Source of the DNA: Pristionchus mayeri
Taxonomy: Eukaryota; Nematoda; Chromadorea; Rhabditida; Neodiplogasteridae
Direction: 5' to 3'
Length of the DNA: 64,000 nt
Assembly: GCA_036245805.1 (NCBI GenBank)
Contig: BTRK01000006.1
Coordinates: forward strand, 49,531,257 to 49,595,256
The translations under genes were made by a program, and so were the position numbers. Positions 36,265 through 48,099 of this stretch are shown piece after piece (positions within the stretch are counted from its first letter, which is position 1; each line of letters starts with the position of its first letter). The notes under the pieces were generated by a model, which saw nothing but the letters and a program-made list of their open reading frames with translations, did no database searches and had not been told where the DNA came from.

Positions 36265-39200
36265 TCAAGTTTCTACAATATTTCCACCGATTCGGGAGAA
36301 GTTGTCCAGGGAGTCGATGCGGATCTTGATTGGGAAGTAGTCGGTTACAGCTGGGGATATTTCCTCTACTCGACTCATCCCGATCACAAATGATGGTGTT
36401 TTGGATAGCGCTTTCAGCAGATTCAAGACCGTACTCTGAACGGCGATGTATGTTAGCATAAACAATGGGGGAAAACAAACTCGATAAATGTGCCCTGCTT
36501 CGGGCCCGGACCGAAAGCATTCAAGCCGGTCGATGGAAATGAGCGAGTGATCGTTGCGACGAATGAACTGGACGAATAAATATTCAATTTTAGAACATGT
36601 ACAAAGATGGCAATTGTGGAAAACGGACCAGTTCAAAAAACGGGATGCAATCTTGCAAAAAACTGTTCCATCATCCCTAACGCTAACCTTCAGAACATTT
36701 CCGATTGTATGGGAGCGTTGCTTAGCCAATGCTTTCTTGTTCAATCGTATCAGCACGGAGTTTGTCTTTAGCGAAATAGCGTCAACCCATCCCGATTTTC
36801 CTGACATTGTCAAACAATTCACTTCTAAGTTAATAATTTACACTCGCGCAACTCAACAGGATTGGAGGATATGTAAATGAAGAGACGACTAGCCGAACTA
36901 TACCTGAGAGCTCATCGCCTATGAGAAGGATCCATGGGCGAGCGTGATGATGAGACCAGGCTCGAAGTTCTAAATTTCGAAATCGTATCTTTAGAAGTAC
37001 GATGCTATTTCTTCGTGCATTGTACTCTTTCACTACTCGACCGGTCGAGTGTGTAGAATGAAAAGGCGATTACCCAAATTTCGCACTCTATTTTCACCCA
37101 AGGGTAAAAATGATATATGGAAGCGATGATATATGTAAGCGAGAATTGGGCGATGACGGTTGCATTAGAAGAACGATTGAGTGTGGCAGAAATGAGGATG
37201 GCTCGGTGGATTTGCCGTGTGCGAATGAGAGATCGAATGAGAAATGAAAGAGTAAGGGCTAAGCTCGGAATTGCGCCAATAATTGAGAAAGTGAGGGAGA
37301 AGCGATTACGATGGTATGGGCATATGAAGAGACGAGATCGAGATCACCCATGCCGGACGATCCAAGTATATCAACCACCAGGGAGACGGCCAGTTGGAAG
37401 ACCGAAGATGACTTGGATGAGATGCATCCGACAAGATTTTGCAACAAAAGGGTTGACTGAGAGACACGCACTCAATCGTGATTTGTGGAGAGAGCGAACT
37501 GCTCATCCAGACCCCGCCTAGCGTGGAGAGGAAGAGATGACGATGCGAGGACTACACCAAGATGAAGAATTGAAAAAGAATATATTTTCCCTTTTGTTTC
37601 TTTGTTGTTTTATTGTACGACCCCCATTGTTTTCTTTTTCGACCTGGATAAAAATGATGATGATGATGATGATGATGATGATGGTATTTGTAGCTCACCA
37701 GTACTCAAGTTGCACTGCATTTTTTTGCTGAAGTGTGGTTTTCTTGTCGGTCTTCATGTGTAGGTAAAGTATACATGATCCATGACTCACGCATCGGAAT
37801 AACAGCCAGCAAGTAAATGAGATTCTTCAAGTCGAATGTGAATGTTGCACCGGAGATTGTGCACGTTGCCCTACAAAAAGACTCAAACTGTCATTTCATT
37901 GAAGATCATGATGTGTAAAGGATACGAAAATATGTAATTGTAACAAAAATTGTAACATACTTCTGCGTCACCATCAGATCCATGCTCATCAACCTCGCCG
38001 GATTTGCAATAATTCGACGCAAGTAGAGATCAGCGTAGGCGTTCTCCAGAAGCTCGTCGAACGTAGTTGCCGCCTGTGGACTGAGTTTGAAATCCGGGTG
38101 GTCTCTTCATATGCTATCAACCGAATGTTGATATAGTGGATTAAATGAGTGCCATTGGCACTAAGTCTTATGGGAACCCACCGTATGGAAACCACCATAA
38201 GTGCAAGATTAGAACGTAAAAATGCTGGAGAAGTGTTCTGTTTGTCATCCGCATGGTTTTCATCCGACCGTGTGCCTTTTATCATCACCTGTGAGCAATC
38301 GACGCGAGGCTCCTCAGACATCACGAAATACTTCGACTTCACCTCTTCCAGCAGGGCATGAATGGAGGAAGCAAGGCTCTGAAGTGCCTCTAGATCATGA
38401 AAAACACCATTTGCAAAACCTGAAATCCTCTTGTCGCTTCCTTCTCAGTGCTGTAGAGACGAGGGCAGATTCTGTCGGGGACCTGAGGAAAAAATGTGTG
38501 CTAAAAAAACTGCAAAACAACTTGAATTAACAATAATAACAATGCGAATATTTTTATCATTTTTTTGAAGTCATAATTGCATGCGAATTGTGGATTACCG
38601 GCTGCGTCTTCATTAGTGTGCCCTTTACTGAGATGCCGAGAATCTCGTGCTCGCGTTCTCGCATCTCTCGCACCTTCTTGCGCGTGAAGTAGCCCCGAGT
38701 TCTCTAAAAGAATTTATGATACTGTTTTGCTGAAAAGTTCTTCAACATTCATCAAAATAGAGAATAAGATGCTCGCACCTATTTTTTGGCAGCTTCAAAA
38801 TTGCATTTTCTAAGTAGGTTATATTTGTTGAGATTGGCCTAGAGCTAAAATACATCGCCTGATTGACTTTCGTGATAATAATTGGAAGAGGCTCATCCGG
38901 GGCCTCCAAGCAGTTCATACGTTTTCTCTCGGACCGAATCTTAATGCTCACCGCTTGAATCTTTATCACTGCCTGAATCGGGTCCATCTTCTTCTTTTCG
39001 CTGCGAAGATCCATCGCTTTCTGCATAACGTGCCGCAGGTAGTCGCGACGAGATATCGATTGGTACACTGAAATAGTCTTTTTTCTCGATGTTTCTAAAG
39101 ATGCCTTGAATACATCACAAACTAAGGTTTGGTTATCGTATCAACAGTTTGTCAAACGAAAAAAAGGTACCTGCGATCAGAAGAATTGTCATTGAATGAT

Positions 39201-40356
39201 ACTTACGAAAAAAGATACCTCGTTCAAAGGACTGGATCATGAGCACGGCTTCCTCCTTGGTCATCGCCTGGATGTGCTTGACCTGAAAAAAGACGTTAGA
39301 TGATTTGAATGATAAGTGCCAGCTTTGGTGCTTTTCAAAAGCTTGTCTTCACCCACATCCTCCTCGTCGATGTCGAGTTCCACTCCTTTCTCCTGCTGCC
39401 TCGCCAATCGTTGAACATCCAGGAATCGTCGTGAAGTTCTCAACGATTTTACTTCGTGATTTCAAGCCACATGCTGAATTCGCAATCTCTTGTCCAGTTA
39501 GGATTGAATAAGGACGATGCATTACAAGCACCCGCATTGGTCAAAATATTGTCTAACTCACTTCCTTTGCGCCTCTCTATCGATGATTAGCTGGGGAAGA
39601 ACCTGGTTACGCAGGTGGATTGACCTGGAATGCTGAAAAATTAAAACCAAGTTTAAAAACAAGCGCTTTACACTCCTGTGGTAGCCAACGCTCGTGTTGC
39701 ACAGAGAATAGAAAAAAAATGGACTTGTAACGCCAGAAAATTAGTTACTTTTGCTATTCCAGCATCAGCCATGTGCGAGTCCATGCTGCTGAGGAAAGTT
39801 GGCGAGAGCCTTGCGACAAACTCGTTGAAGAATGTTGAAAGGAATGCGGAAATCACTGAAGGATGGAGTTCAATGCATCATTTTACAGCGCGGATGTTCC
39901 ATAGTGAACAGATTGCGATTGTGGGAAGATATGTTGAAAGTTCAGCTTACTGTGAAAAATGTTTTATCAAAGTGGAATGGTTGGATTCCATGCTCTCACC
40001 CAGCCACGCTTTCTGGTTCGTCGAGCTGGGATCGATGCGAAGAAGAGCGTCATTCTCCTTCAGAAGACGAACGGCATCGTAGAAGATTCGCGCCACGAAT
40101 ACTGGGCGACCGGTGGATTTACGCTGGAATTTTTCTTCGTTTTGAAAGCTGCAAAAATATAAGACATAAATCAAAACGTAAATTTTTGGTCTAGGATGAA
40201 AACTATTGTTCCGATTTGTATAGTGATAAAATTTACGACAGCATTAATGATATGCCTTACCAGCTTCGCATTTCTGTCACCGGTAAGGAGCCTTTCGAAG
40301 CTTTTGACGAGGTTCTCCAAACCAGCGAGGGACGTCTCTCGGGTAGGATTGGACAT
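36265..40356 (-). CDS. IQ-motif and AAA-ATPase protein resembling IQCA/DRC11 (530 aa)
   Basis: Minus-strand exons: 40261-40356, 40000-40123, 39749-39855, 39562-39632, 39357-39438, 39219-39282, 38952-39067, 38599-38703, 38461-38482 (22 nt), 38289-38419, 37961-38073, 37791-37870, 36904-36969, 36688-36800 and 36265-36567; 1593 bases, frame kept. The start is MSNPTRETSLAGLENL. A good IQ motif is built across a splice: VIKIQA then RTRGYFTRKKVREMREREHE, as in IQCA proteins. A conserved middle reads SIHALLEEVK and DLYLRRIIANPARL. The AAA part has Walker A ILLIGDELSGKS, a Walker B-like HSLISIDRLECF lacking the usual Asp-Glu pair, and FVIGMSRVEEI near sensor 1. In other animals IQCA/DRC11 belongs to the nexin-dynein regulatory complex of motile cilia. 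Walker B is weak, so ATPase activity is doubtful. The last five exons lie in the right duplication unit. Confidence 0.82.
37109..37683 (+). mobile_element. Second copy of the RTE-like retrotransposon 3' end (right duplication unit)
   Basis: It matches 33330-33904 at an offset of 3779 and was copied with the tandem duplication, not inserted separately. It sits in the intron between IQ-AAA exons 37791-37870 and 36904-36969, antisense to the gene, with the same (ATG)n tail. Confidence 0.88.
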
Positions 40357-41647
40357 TGAGTTTGCGGGAAAATTAGGCTGAATCGAAGGTTGGATTGTGC
40401 TTTTTGTTAGTATTCATAGATAGGAAGGGGGGGGGGGTACTTCCTAAAGTGTGCACCAGACTACTCAGAGCTTGATGCAGTCACTCGGAAGGAGAATTGG
40501 AATTGGACTAACTCCTCTCCCTGTTGAGTGTATTTCCGGAAGGCAGAAGCCTAAGTTGTTGGTATACATTATGCCGTACCCCTTTGTAGTATTTGTTTAC
40601 AAATCAACAAATCATTTCTGTGTGTGAAGCTACTGCGAAAACGTTGTTTAGACCTACCACAGGCGATACATAATTTTTAATTCCAGTTTCCGGAAAGAAA
40701 GCCATATATGAATTCGCTTTATTGTATTTGCATTGTGAGATGAATGGTAGCAATTGTACGAGTTTTTAGGTGAGAAATGTGAAGTAGTTTCGAAAAGCGT
40801 TGTGGTAAGTGGAGTGATGTGATCTACGTAAATCCGAGGGTAAAGAGTGCGACACAGTACGAATAAATGCAACGAGTCTAAGTACAATGTAGCTACAACG
40901 CTTCTAAGCGAAATTGGGTGCAATATGTTGCACCATGTGTCAAGAGTATGATAACAAGCGCGAAAAAACAATCGTTGATGTGCGAAATTGTTGTGAATTA
41001 TATCATTGGAAACAAGCAATAAACTGTCTAAACGAAAACAAATTACTATTTGAAAATTTAGCGGTTCTGAAATACTCTAGATGATAACTGAACGGGTATG
41101 AACGCGAAAAGGCAATAGTGCACGATTTTGAGTATTAATGTTCCTGACAGGTTGATTGAATAGTGTACACAGGTCGAGAAGTGAATAACTCGAGCAGAGG
41201 ACGAAACATGAACACTAGACGACTGATTTACAATAACTATCTTGGTAAATTGCCTAGACAACCAGTTGTGCATGGACAAAATCAGATACGGTGGCTAATC
41301 TTTTGCGAAAGGCTATGCGGACTCAAGCGGTTGGGCCAGATATGGGCAACTATTGGTTGAATGAAAAGCCACTGGGCAGAAAGGGGAAACAATGGCGGAA
41401 GGCAACAGAGGTCAGATCGGGAGAGACTGTCTGACCGGGCTAAGCGAGAGTGAGAGAAGAGAAAGAGTTGGCACGGGCAGCATTAATATATTTGATCTTT
41501 AATAGTTTCTCTAATATCTTCGTCTTATTATATATCTTTGAATGGATATTTTCTTGCTATGGTACATACAAACGGGGGTCTATCGACCTCTGATCCCGCT
41601 TAGGAGTAGCGAAAAAATTACCAATTCTAATAGCATACACCCCTAGC
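40357..41647. other. Upstream region of the IQ-AAA gene; no gene seen
   Basis: The 5' flank of the minus-strand IQ-AAA gene. The sequence GATTCAG about 20 bases upstream of its ATG could be a trans-splice acceptor. A G-run lies at 40428-40437. Short open frames, including 41163-41360 (+), have no start context, splice partners or recognisable content. Confidence 0.45.
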
Positions 41648-44459
41648 CTACTCCGAGTGGAGAAAGGCGGGGGAGGATGGGGGATTGACCGGATGGTAGT
41701 CGTCATCCTCGATTACTTCGACGATCTCCTCCAGAATCTCCTCGTCGTCGAGATCGGTGTTGAGAGTGAGGGCGTTCGATGCTTCGTACTGCGCCAGGAG
41801 CGAGTCGTAGGAGGTGAAGCTGGTGTGAGGAGACTCCTGAAGGTATATGTGATCTGAAAGAGCTGTTCACTCTCGCCTATAAGCCGAACAACAAAACATA
41901 TTATTCCCAGGTGAATATTCCCGTAGGGGTAACTTTTCACGTCGAGTTCGAGTTCCATATTTGGTATGAACTGAACTTTGCAGAAAATTCAATGGAAATT
42001 CCCTTATCTCTATCAAATCTTCATTGGCATCGCCAACTAACAATCGAGATGAACTAAATCCGTGGGGATGTCGGAGTGGGTGTTATTTTACAGATTCGCC
42101 TGGTTTACCTTGATATCCGGAGGTAGGTACAACTCGTTGAAACGGTTCTGGTGCGAGGGATCGATCATGAGCAGACCCATGTGCACTGTGGGATCGACTG
42201 CAAATACTTTTTAAAATAGTGTTTACGTAGAAATTGGCTACCATTTGACATGCGCCCATATTTGCTGCTTTCCTTTCTGCTTATTTTAGTGGATTTTCTG
42301 CATTTCGAGGAAGCGCGTTTCTGGGCAACACTCTTGACGAAGCTGCAGTTGCCCAGCAACTAAGTATGCCGTCTTTTGTGACGTACACTTCCCTAAGACT
42401 TGCAGTGGTTTCGAAAATAACTCACACATAACGTTAAGTTCGAGTGGAGTGGTGTAGGGCAAGGATACGTCGTCTTCCCCAAGCATCGTCTGGTCGACGA
42501 GGTCGCCGAGAGAGCGGGACCGGGGCAGGAACATCTCGCGCTCGTTATCCGGATACTCTGGCTGGGAGGAGAAAAAGTCGTCGGGCTCCGTAACTGCAAA
42601 GTAGGATAATATAATTGATGTATCTCCGATTTTTTAGAATTTGTATTCCCCTGGAGACAATCCCGAAATAGTAACTACGGCAAACCATCCGAACCTTGTG
42701 GACATCGCTTCCAAAATTTAGAAGCGAAGATAAGGAATGCATAAACACCATTTTCTCGCGAACTACTCCAGCTTGCTGAGGGATTTTAGGGAATTAAAAC
42801 TTGTATGAAAAGCAATACATTTGGAAATACCCTGATTTGTCTTCGATTATGACTAGCCATCGGCAATGCGTGCTCATCAACAGTTGTCAATTGTTCACTT
42901 TTCAATCATTTTAGACTTCGGAAAATTAGAACCTTCTCCCTCCTCCTGTTCACTCTCGTCCTCGTCCTCATCCTCGGTGAAGTAGTCGGTCGCCTGCAGA
43001 GGGTCAATTAAGAATTAATTGAGCAAGTAAGCAGTGTTCGTTTGCGATCCCCGATTCCAAGATCTTTAGCATTGTGATCATGGTAACTGTTTCGTATCGA
43101 CACGTCTCGTGATCACATGTGGTCGACTCCCCCCGTTTCGAAGTTGTTTTTCGTTATCCACTTTTCTACTCCCGTGCTGTTTGATCAACGATACACATTG
43201 GCGACACGAGTTAGTAATTCGGATTACTGAATTTTAATTGACATTCTATAATGGCTCATAGATTGCGACAGCGTATAAAGAACTAAAATCTGCGACATCG
43301 CTTCTCTAACTTTACCCAATGAATAGACTCACTCGATATCCCAGTCCGGAATCAGGGTTGTGCAGGCTGATATCCTCGGGGCGCACTATGCGTGAATGCC
43401 GAAGCTCTTCCTCGTCATCTTCCTGAAAAGAATCGTTTTAGAAAAAGGAGACACCGCCACACCTTGATGTCGCCTAGATCAAAGGATTAGAGATAAGCAG
43501 AAACTGCATGTGTTTCTGCATTTTTCGCCAAGGATATCACACACAAACGAATCAAAATTTTGTGAATATATGCAATTCTCAGTTAATTTGTCATACCAAA
43601 ATGAATAGCTAGGTTGACTGCGATTTTCAAGAAAAGATACACGGGATAGGAACTCACCATGGAGCCAGGAGGAGTTACGAGCTCTGGAGAGGCGGCTGAA
43701 GTAAGATCCGAAGGGATGATTGAGAATTCGGACGATCCTGGAAGCAATTATGCGTCGTTCGCTCAAATGTGAGGTAACAGTGAAATCGATAAATGCAATT
43801 CGACTTACCAAGTCCGTTGGATGAGTCATCCTGGCTTTCAGATTCAGCAGGGATCTCGGTCGTTCTAGCAGAGGCGAAGTCTTCGAGAGCTCTGACTGAA
43901 AATACTCAGCTTTTAAACTGCTAAACCATCCGAAATTAAAAAAGATCATAATTGTTTATCCATTTTTTGTATCCATTTTTCAAACGAGTTGAACTACACG
44001 TCGTTGCATTGTTCGTACTCTCTCGCCCCTCCAATAAGAACCTTATGACGTCAAAACAAGAAAAAAGTGAAATCGTACCCAGAGGCGAGGATGGTACCGG
44101 AGCGGAGACGGAGAGATTCAATTCGTCCAAACGTGGACGCTGGGGTTGCGAGACTGCAATCAATCAATCAATAATCAGATAAAATCGGCTATACGATACT
44201 CAGATACACTCTGCAGGGTTAAAATAGGTGACACAGCCAAATAAGGTGAAAGTCCCCATTCGAGAGTATAACTGATTGACACCCAGTGATAACGATTCTG
44301 CCTAGTTGCTTATAAAGAGGGCGTAAACTGACAGTCGAGGGGCAAAGCGGCGGGGCGTTTCTTCTTGAGGATGGAGCCGACGGTGCTGAATGAGTGCATT
44401 CGGCCTCTGAATTCGCAAGAGTAGCCCGACTCCATCGCCGCGCCCGGCCGCTCGGCCAT
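41648..44459 (-). CDS. Acidic, largely disordered protein of unknown function (321 aa)
   Basis: Minus-strand exons: 44333-44459, 44079-44153, 43809-43895, 43658-43737, 43333-43422, 42933-42993, 42426-42593, 42109-42197 and 41648-41836; 966 bases, all in frame, stop TAG. The ATG at 44459 lies four bases after a TTAACAG acceptor, which suggests spliced-leader trans-splicing. The first donor is GTCAGT. The N-terminus MAERPGAAMESGYSCEFRGR leads to SFSTVGSILKKKRPAA, a basic patch. Then come Ser/Pro-rich linkers, acidic runs (EDDEEELRH, FTEDEDEDESEQEEGEG), PRSRSLGDLVDQTML (a possible phosphorylation site), a more ordered GLLMIDPSHQNRFNELYLPP, and an acidic tail EEILEEIVEVIEDDDY. No signal peptide, helix bundle or catalytic motif was seen. 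It may be a regulatory or scaffold protein; the family was not recognised. Confidence 0.75.
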
Positions 44460-45346
44460 TTACCTGTTAAATGAACATCATTTTGCGATAGAAACGGTTT
44501 AAAATCGGGTGAAATCAAAAGGTAAGTGAAGGAAAATAGCAAAGTGCGAGTGCACAGACGTATGGCTGACATAAAGAGTGAGAAAAGCGACAAGAGAAAT
44601 AAAAATATGTATAATTTGAAATAAAAAAAATGAACTGAGAAGCTCAGAGTATCTTAGGCAGTTTTTGCATACCCTCGTGGGAGAACATTGGGAGAGGCGT
44701 GTACCGTAATCGCGCTTTTCCGCGCGAGAGTCTCTCTCGCTTAGGCTGGGCAGAGATGCAAAGGAAAATCTCTCACTGGGTATGTGCAATTGCCGCCATT
44801 CCCTTGTGCCAACCCCAATAATTAAAAAAAAAAATTTTTACATTTTACAACGTAAATTCACTGAAAATTGATCTTGATAGCTGTACTCGAAGATTAGGTT
44901 ATACCATGCCTTAGATTCCGAACCATACCCGGCGTTCTGAGCTGAGACTTCAACTCAATGGTAGACAAAGTACGATCTGATAGGAACCGACACATGTTCC
45001 AATCTATATCTGCAAAAAAGGTGAGGACTGCACAATCCTTACCACGTAATCTCATTGGATCAACGCACTGTACGTTCGGATTAGTGCACATTGTCTGGCA
45101 GTAGATGCGGAAATAATGATCACTGTTTTGCAAGAACGAGAGCACGGTTCAAAGCACATCGGTATCAAATTTATCTCTCCCACATTCCATGGTATGCGTC
45201 CATTTTCAGAAGATAACTTGCTAATCCAACAGTTTTGAACAAATGAATTCACCTATGTACATTGCTGTTGCAAAGCAATATTTTAACCAATTTCTCTTTC
45301 TGGAACAATACTTTATCGACATTATCATCAGTCTTCGATAATCAGA
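44460..45346. other. Region between two minus-strand genes; nothing recognised
   Basis: This is AT-rich sequence holding the 5' flank of the gene ending at 44459 and the 3' flank of the secreted-protein gene. Open frames at 44894-45145 and 45052-45252 (-) lack splice context. An 11-base A-run lies at 44823-44833. Confidence 0.4.
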
Positions 45347-46453
45347 CTAGCTCAGTCCGCACTTGTTAAAGCCGAATCCACCCATCCACGTAAACTTGTC
45401 GTCGTTGAACTTCGGATTCGCGATCTCATAGTTCATGATGATCTTATTGACCTCCGTCTTCTTGGCAGCGTTCGTAATCTAGAATACGTACTTTTAAAAT
45501 GTTTTTTCTTAATTTTTTAAATTCAAACAATCAATAATTACAGCAGCGAGCGCATCCGTTTTCCAGTCATCGTATGCAAAGTACAAATTGTTGCCTTCGG
45601 CCTTGTCCGTAGCCCAGAGCATGTTTCTGATCTGAATTTTAATGTCTTATGCATGTTTGCAGTGATATTTTGAATAACAAAGGGTAGGAAATTAAGGGAA
45701 CCTCGGTGAATTTGGTTGCCGCGAGTTTCGGCTTGATCTTTGCCAACAGTCCCTTGAGATAAGTGACAATTCGCCAGCGGGACTCCAGCTTCGACTTGGC
45801 ACTTGCCAGATCCAGCGTGAGTTGGTTCTGAAAAGTACCTGTTAACCCTCACATGACTACCTCAAAATTTTCCAAGCAAGCTCGTGTTAAGCTGTCTTGT
45901 TTTCAACCATGTATCATACTTTATTTTTATTTTTTTTGTTAGACATTTGCATCATAAATAGTGTGAAAATCACCTTATCGAAGATGCCTTTCAGATTCTT
46001 CCAGTTATTGTTGAGGAAGTTGGTTGCTCGAGTCTTTTGCGCGCTGAGAGTCGTGTCCTTGTTGAGGTTCGTGACCATCTGAATGAAGTGGTTTCAACTG
46101 TACATTTTCAAAAATTACATCCAACGCACTCACTTGCTCATGTTTCCATCGCAAAGTTAATTATGTTATAAGGAATCTATGTAATACCGTTTTGTACTTG
46201 TTGATCCATTCAGTTGAGGTTCCTACTAGGCCGTAGCTGGTACAGAAGACAGAGTTGTAAACGATCCCTTGTGACGCGACCACTCCTAAGAGTAGAACGT
46301 GATGAACGATACCATATTTTCTTCATTCCATTCATTCTATCTCAGCTAAACCGGACGAAATAGAGTTTGTATATCACGAAGGGACGAATTTCGAATTTAA
46401 AAGAAAATATTACCTAGAAGACAAGCAACCGCGGCGAGTGTTGCAAACCCCAT
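45347..46453 (-). CDS. Small secreted protein, unrecognised (196 aa)
   Basis: Minus-strand exons: 46414-46453, 46188-46285, 45974-46078, 45702-45827, 45542-45631 and 45347-45478; 591 bases, frame kept, stop TAG. The N-terminus MGFATLAAVACLLGVVASQG is a signal peptide. The mature part is helical and lysine-rich (NLNKDTTLSAQKTRATNFLN, LDLASAKSKLESRWRIVTYL), with few cysteines (one in NSVFCTSYG, one in FGFNKCGLS at the end). The size and charge pattern fit a nematode excreted protein, but no family was recognised. A TATA box lies 31-39 bases upstream of the ATG. A diverged copy of the promoter and first exon exists at 57201-57300 without the rest of the gene. Confidence 0.78.
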
Positions 46454-46510
46454 CGCGAATAGACACCCCGCCGTAATGGGCTACTTTTTATACCGTGAAG
46501 GATAATCTCC
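46454..46510 (-). promoter_or_regulatory. TATA-type promoter of the secreted-protein gene
   Basis: On the minus strand GGTATAAAAAGTAGCCC lies with TATAAAAAG at 46484-46492, then CGGCGGGGTGTCTATT before the ATG at 46453. The block GGAGATTATC, TATAAA, GTAGCC and CGGCGGGGTGTCTATT is kept in the orphan copy at 57241-57297, which supports its function. Confidence 0.65.
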
Positions 46511-47478
46511 TGTTTGCTAGTGTTCGAGAGACGATACCACAATCTCTTCGTTCTCAACGCTTTCTCGCTACTCAATACCTCGAGAGATTGTGGAGAATGG
46601 GTACTACGCTGGATGAGAAACAAAAAATGGACCCTTCTGTAGAACTTTCACAGAATCATTTTTGACACATTGGGACCCTACAGTGAACATCCTGGAGAAG
46701 GTTAATTTTTTGGCTCTCATCCGGTGGGTTTTCATCCGACCTAGTGCCGGAGAATGTAAAGATTATTACCAGAATTTCGAACTACACTGCATTATCTCAC
46801 CGTCGCGGGACACCCCTTGCATTATTTTGATAGGCAATTGGGGTTCTTCTTCCAATTTCCTTGTCGGAAGAACCAATTTCAGTGAGTTTAGGGTGACTTA
46901 TTTCTTCTAATTCATCTCGCAGAATCATGCGGTCGAAAGGGAATGAGAACCCCGTCCATTTGTCAGAAGAGACCGAGAGCACCTCCATTTTGCATAGCTG
47001 TCATATTCGAGATTGGATGGTGTCTTCGTTGGGTGAGATTCGACGCTTGTTCGAGAGCCCTCCCCTCCTTCTCCCTAATGGTCAGTCTTTTTGATGTGCC
47101 TATTTCATACAATGGACGTAGATTGTTCCTGAATTTGAAGTGGAAAAATATCAGCATTCGGTATGGTGACATACTACAAGAAATATTGGGATGGGTTACA
47201 AGACAGTCATCCCTTGGGGATTGCTACACTTTATCGAGGATCTAGAGGCAAGCCTGTGAGATCTACCTATGAGGACATTCGATATGAGACATGTGGAGAT
47301 GTGTACATTTGCGAATTTTTGACCGGGGCATTTGTGATTGGGAGGATACATCCCACTGACTCATAGAGGATCCCATCAATCCCTCCCAGTTGCAGGTTCT
47401 CATCACAACAGCTCGCGACATCACGTGAACCTCCTGCTCATTACGCCCTCGCAGCCCTCCGAATCAATAGGTTCGCAC

Positions 47479-47590
47479 TAGTGCTGCCAACTCGGCAAGC
47501 GCCTTCCTCATTTCGTGTGCTCTCTCGCCCGTCAGACAAAGCGAGAGAGCGTGTGAAACGAGGAGAGCACTCACCGATTTGCCATCACTA
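47479..47590. mobile_element. 112-bp hairpin element with 8-bp target duplication (hAT-like MITE)
   Basis: It is flanked by direct GTTCGCAC at 47471-47478 and 47591-47598. Terminal inverted repeats are TAGTGCTGCCAACTCGG and TAGTGATGGCAAATCGG (inverse of the right end). The inside is a GTGTGCTCTCTCG / CGAGAGAGCGTGTG hairpin. Copy 2 of the segmental duplication has the empty site with a single GTTCGCAC near 59104. The 8-bp target and TAGTG ends fit hAT elements. Confidence 0.9.
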
Positions 47591-47796
47591 GTTCGCACTC
47601 TCATTCGAAATTCGGGTTTTCCTTCTACACAATCTCTCTACGAGTCGAGGTATGAGATCATGTAGCGAATGAAGATCTGAATCGCTATTAGGTTCGCACC
47701 CCCCCCCCCCCCCATTTCCGGCCTTATAATCTGCACGATTTTGGGATATCCCTGTTTTGTTCGCTCTTTGGGGCATAAAAAACATGCCGAAGCAGA

Positions 47797-47968
47797 TATT
47801 ATGACCATAGTTGCCCACGCCGGCGGCCCCCTATTCCCCCATGACCCCCTATTCATGGTTCAGCACTGCTCCCCTCAATTCGAGGGGAGCAGTGCTGAAC
47901 CATGAATAGGGGGTCATGGTCTGAAAACACCTCTCCGCCAGTCTTGGGCAACTATGATTATGACCCTT
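47797..47968. repeat. Nested palindrome with a perfect inner hairpin
   Basis: The inner arms pair perfectly around TCAATTCGA-like sequence (47839-47919): GACCCCCTATTCATGGTTCA, then GCACTGCTCCCC, mirrored on the right. The outer arms TATGACCATAGTTGCCCA and the inverse of TGGGCAACTATGATTATG also pair. The same structure is in copy 2 at about 59385-59551. Confidence 0.92.
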
Positions 47969-48099
47969 CATAGGGTCCTATCCCGCCCTCATAATGAGTC
48001 ATAATGTGAGATCTCATCGTTTTGCACGTTCCTTCTGTGTTTTGACATCAAACATGTGATGTAATAGGCTTTCCTGGAGCCTTTGCACACAGTCTTGTC

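Larger units (their letters stand above)
30716..38272. repeat. 3.78-kb tandem duplication (two units)
   Basis: Unit 1 is 30716-34493 (3778 bp) and unit 2 is 34494-38272 (3779 bp), direct orientation. The only difference I saw is one extra T in a T-run (unit 1 near 32164, unit 2 near 35943). The junction at 34493/34494 shows TGC microhomology: the sequence before reads CCGACCGTG, the next bases TGCGACATT, and after unit 2 the parental TGCCTTTT resumes at 38273. Each unit holds receptor exons 9-10, the last five exons of the IQ-AAA gene and one RTE-like fragment. The ends lie in intron 8 of the receptor gene and in intron 10 of the IQ-AAA gene. Confidence 0.97.

Noticed and set aside
39678..40082. 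Plus-strand 134-codon frame
   Set aside because: It is antisense to IQ-AAA exons 39749-39855 and 40000-40123, which fit a spliced gene with a conserved layout.
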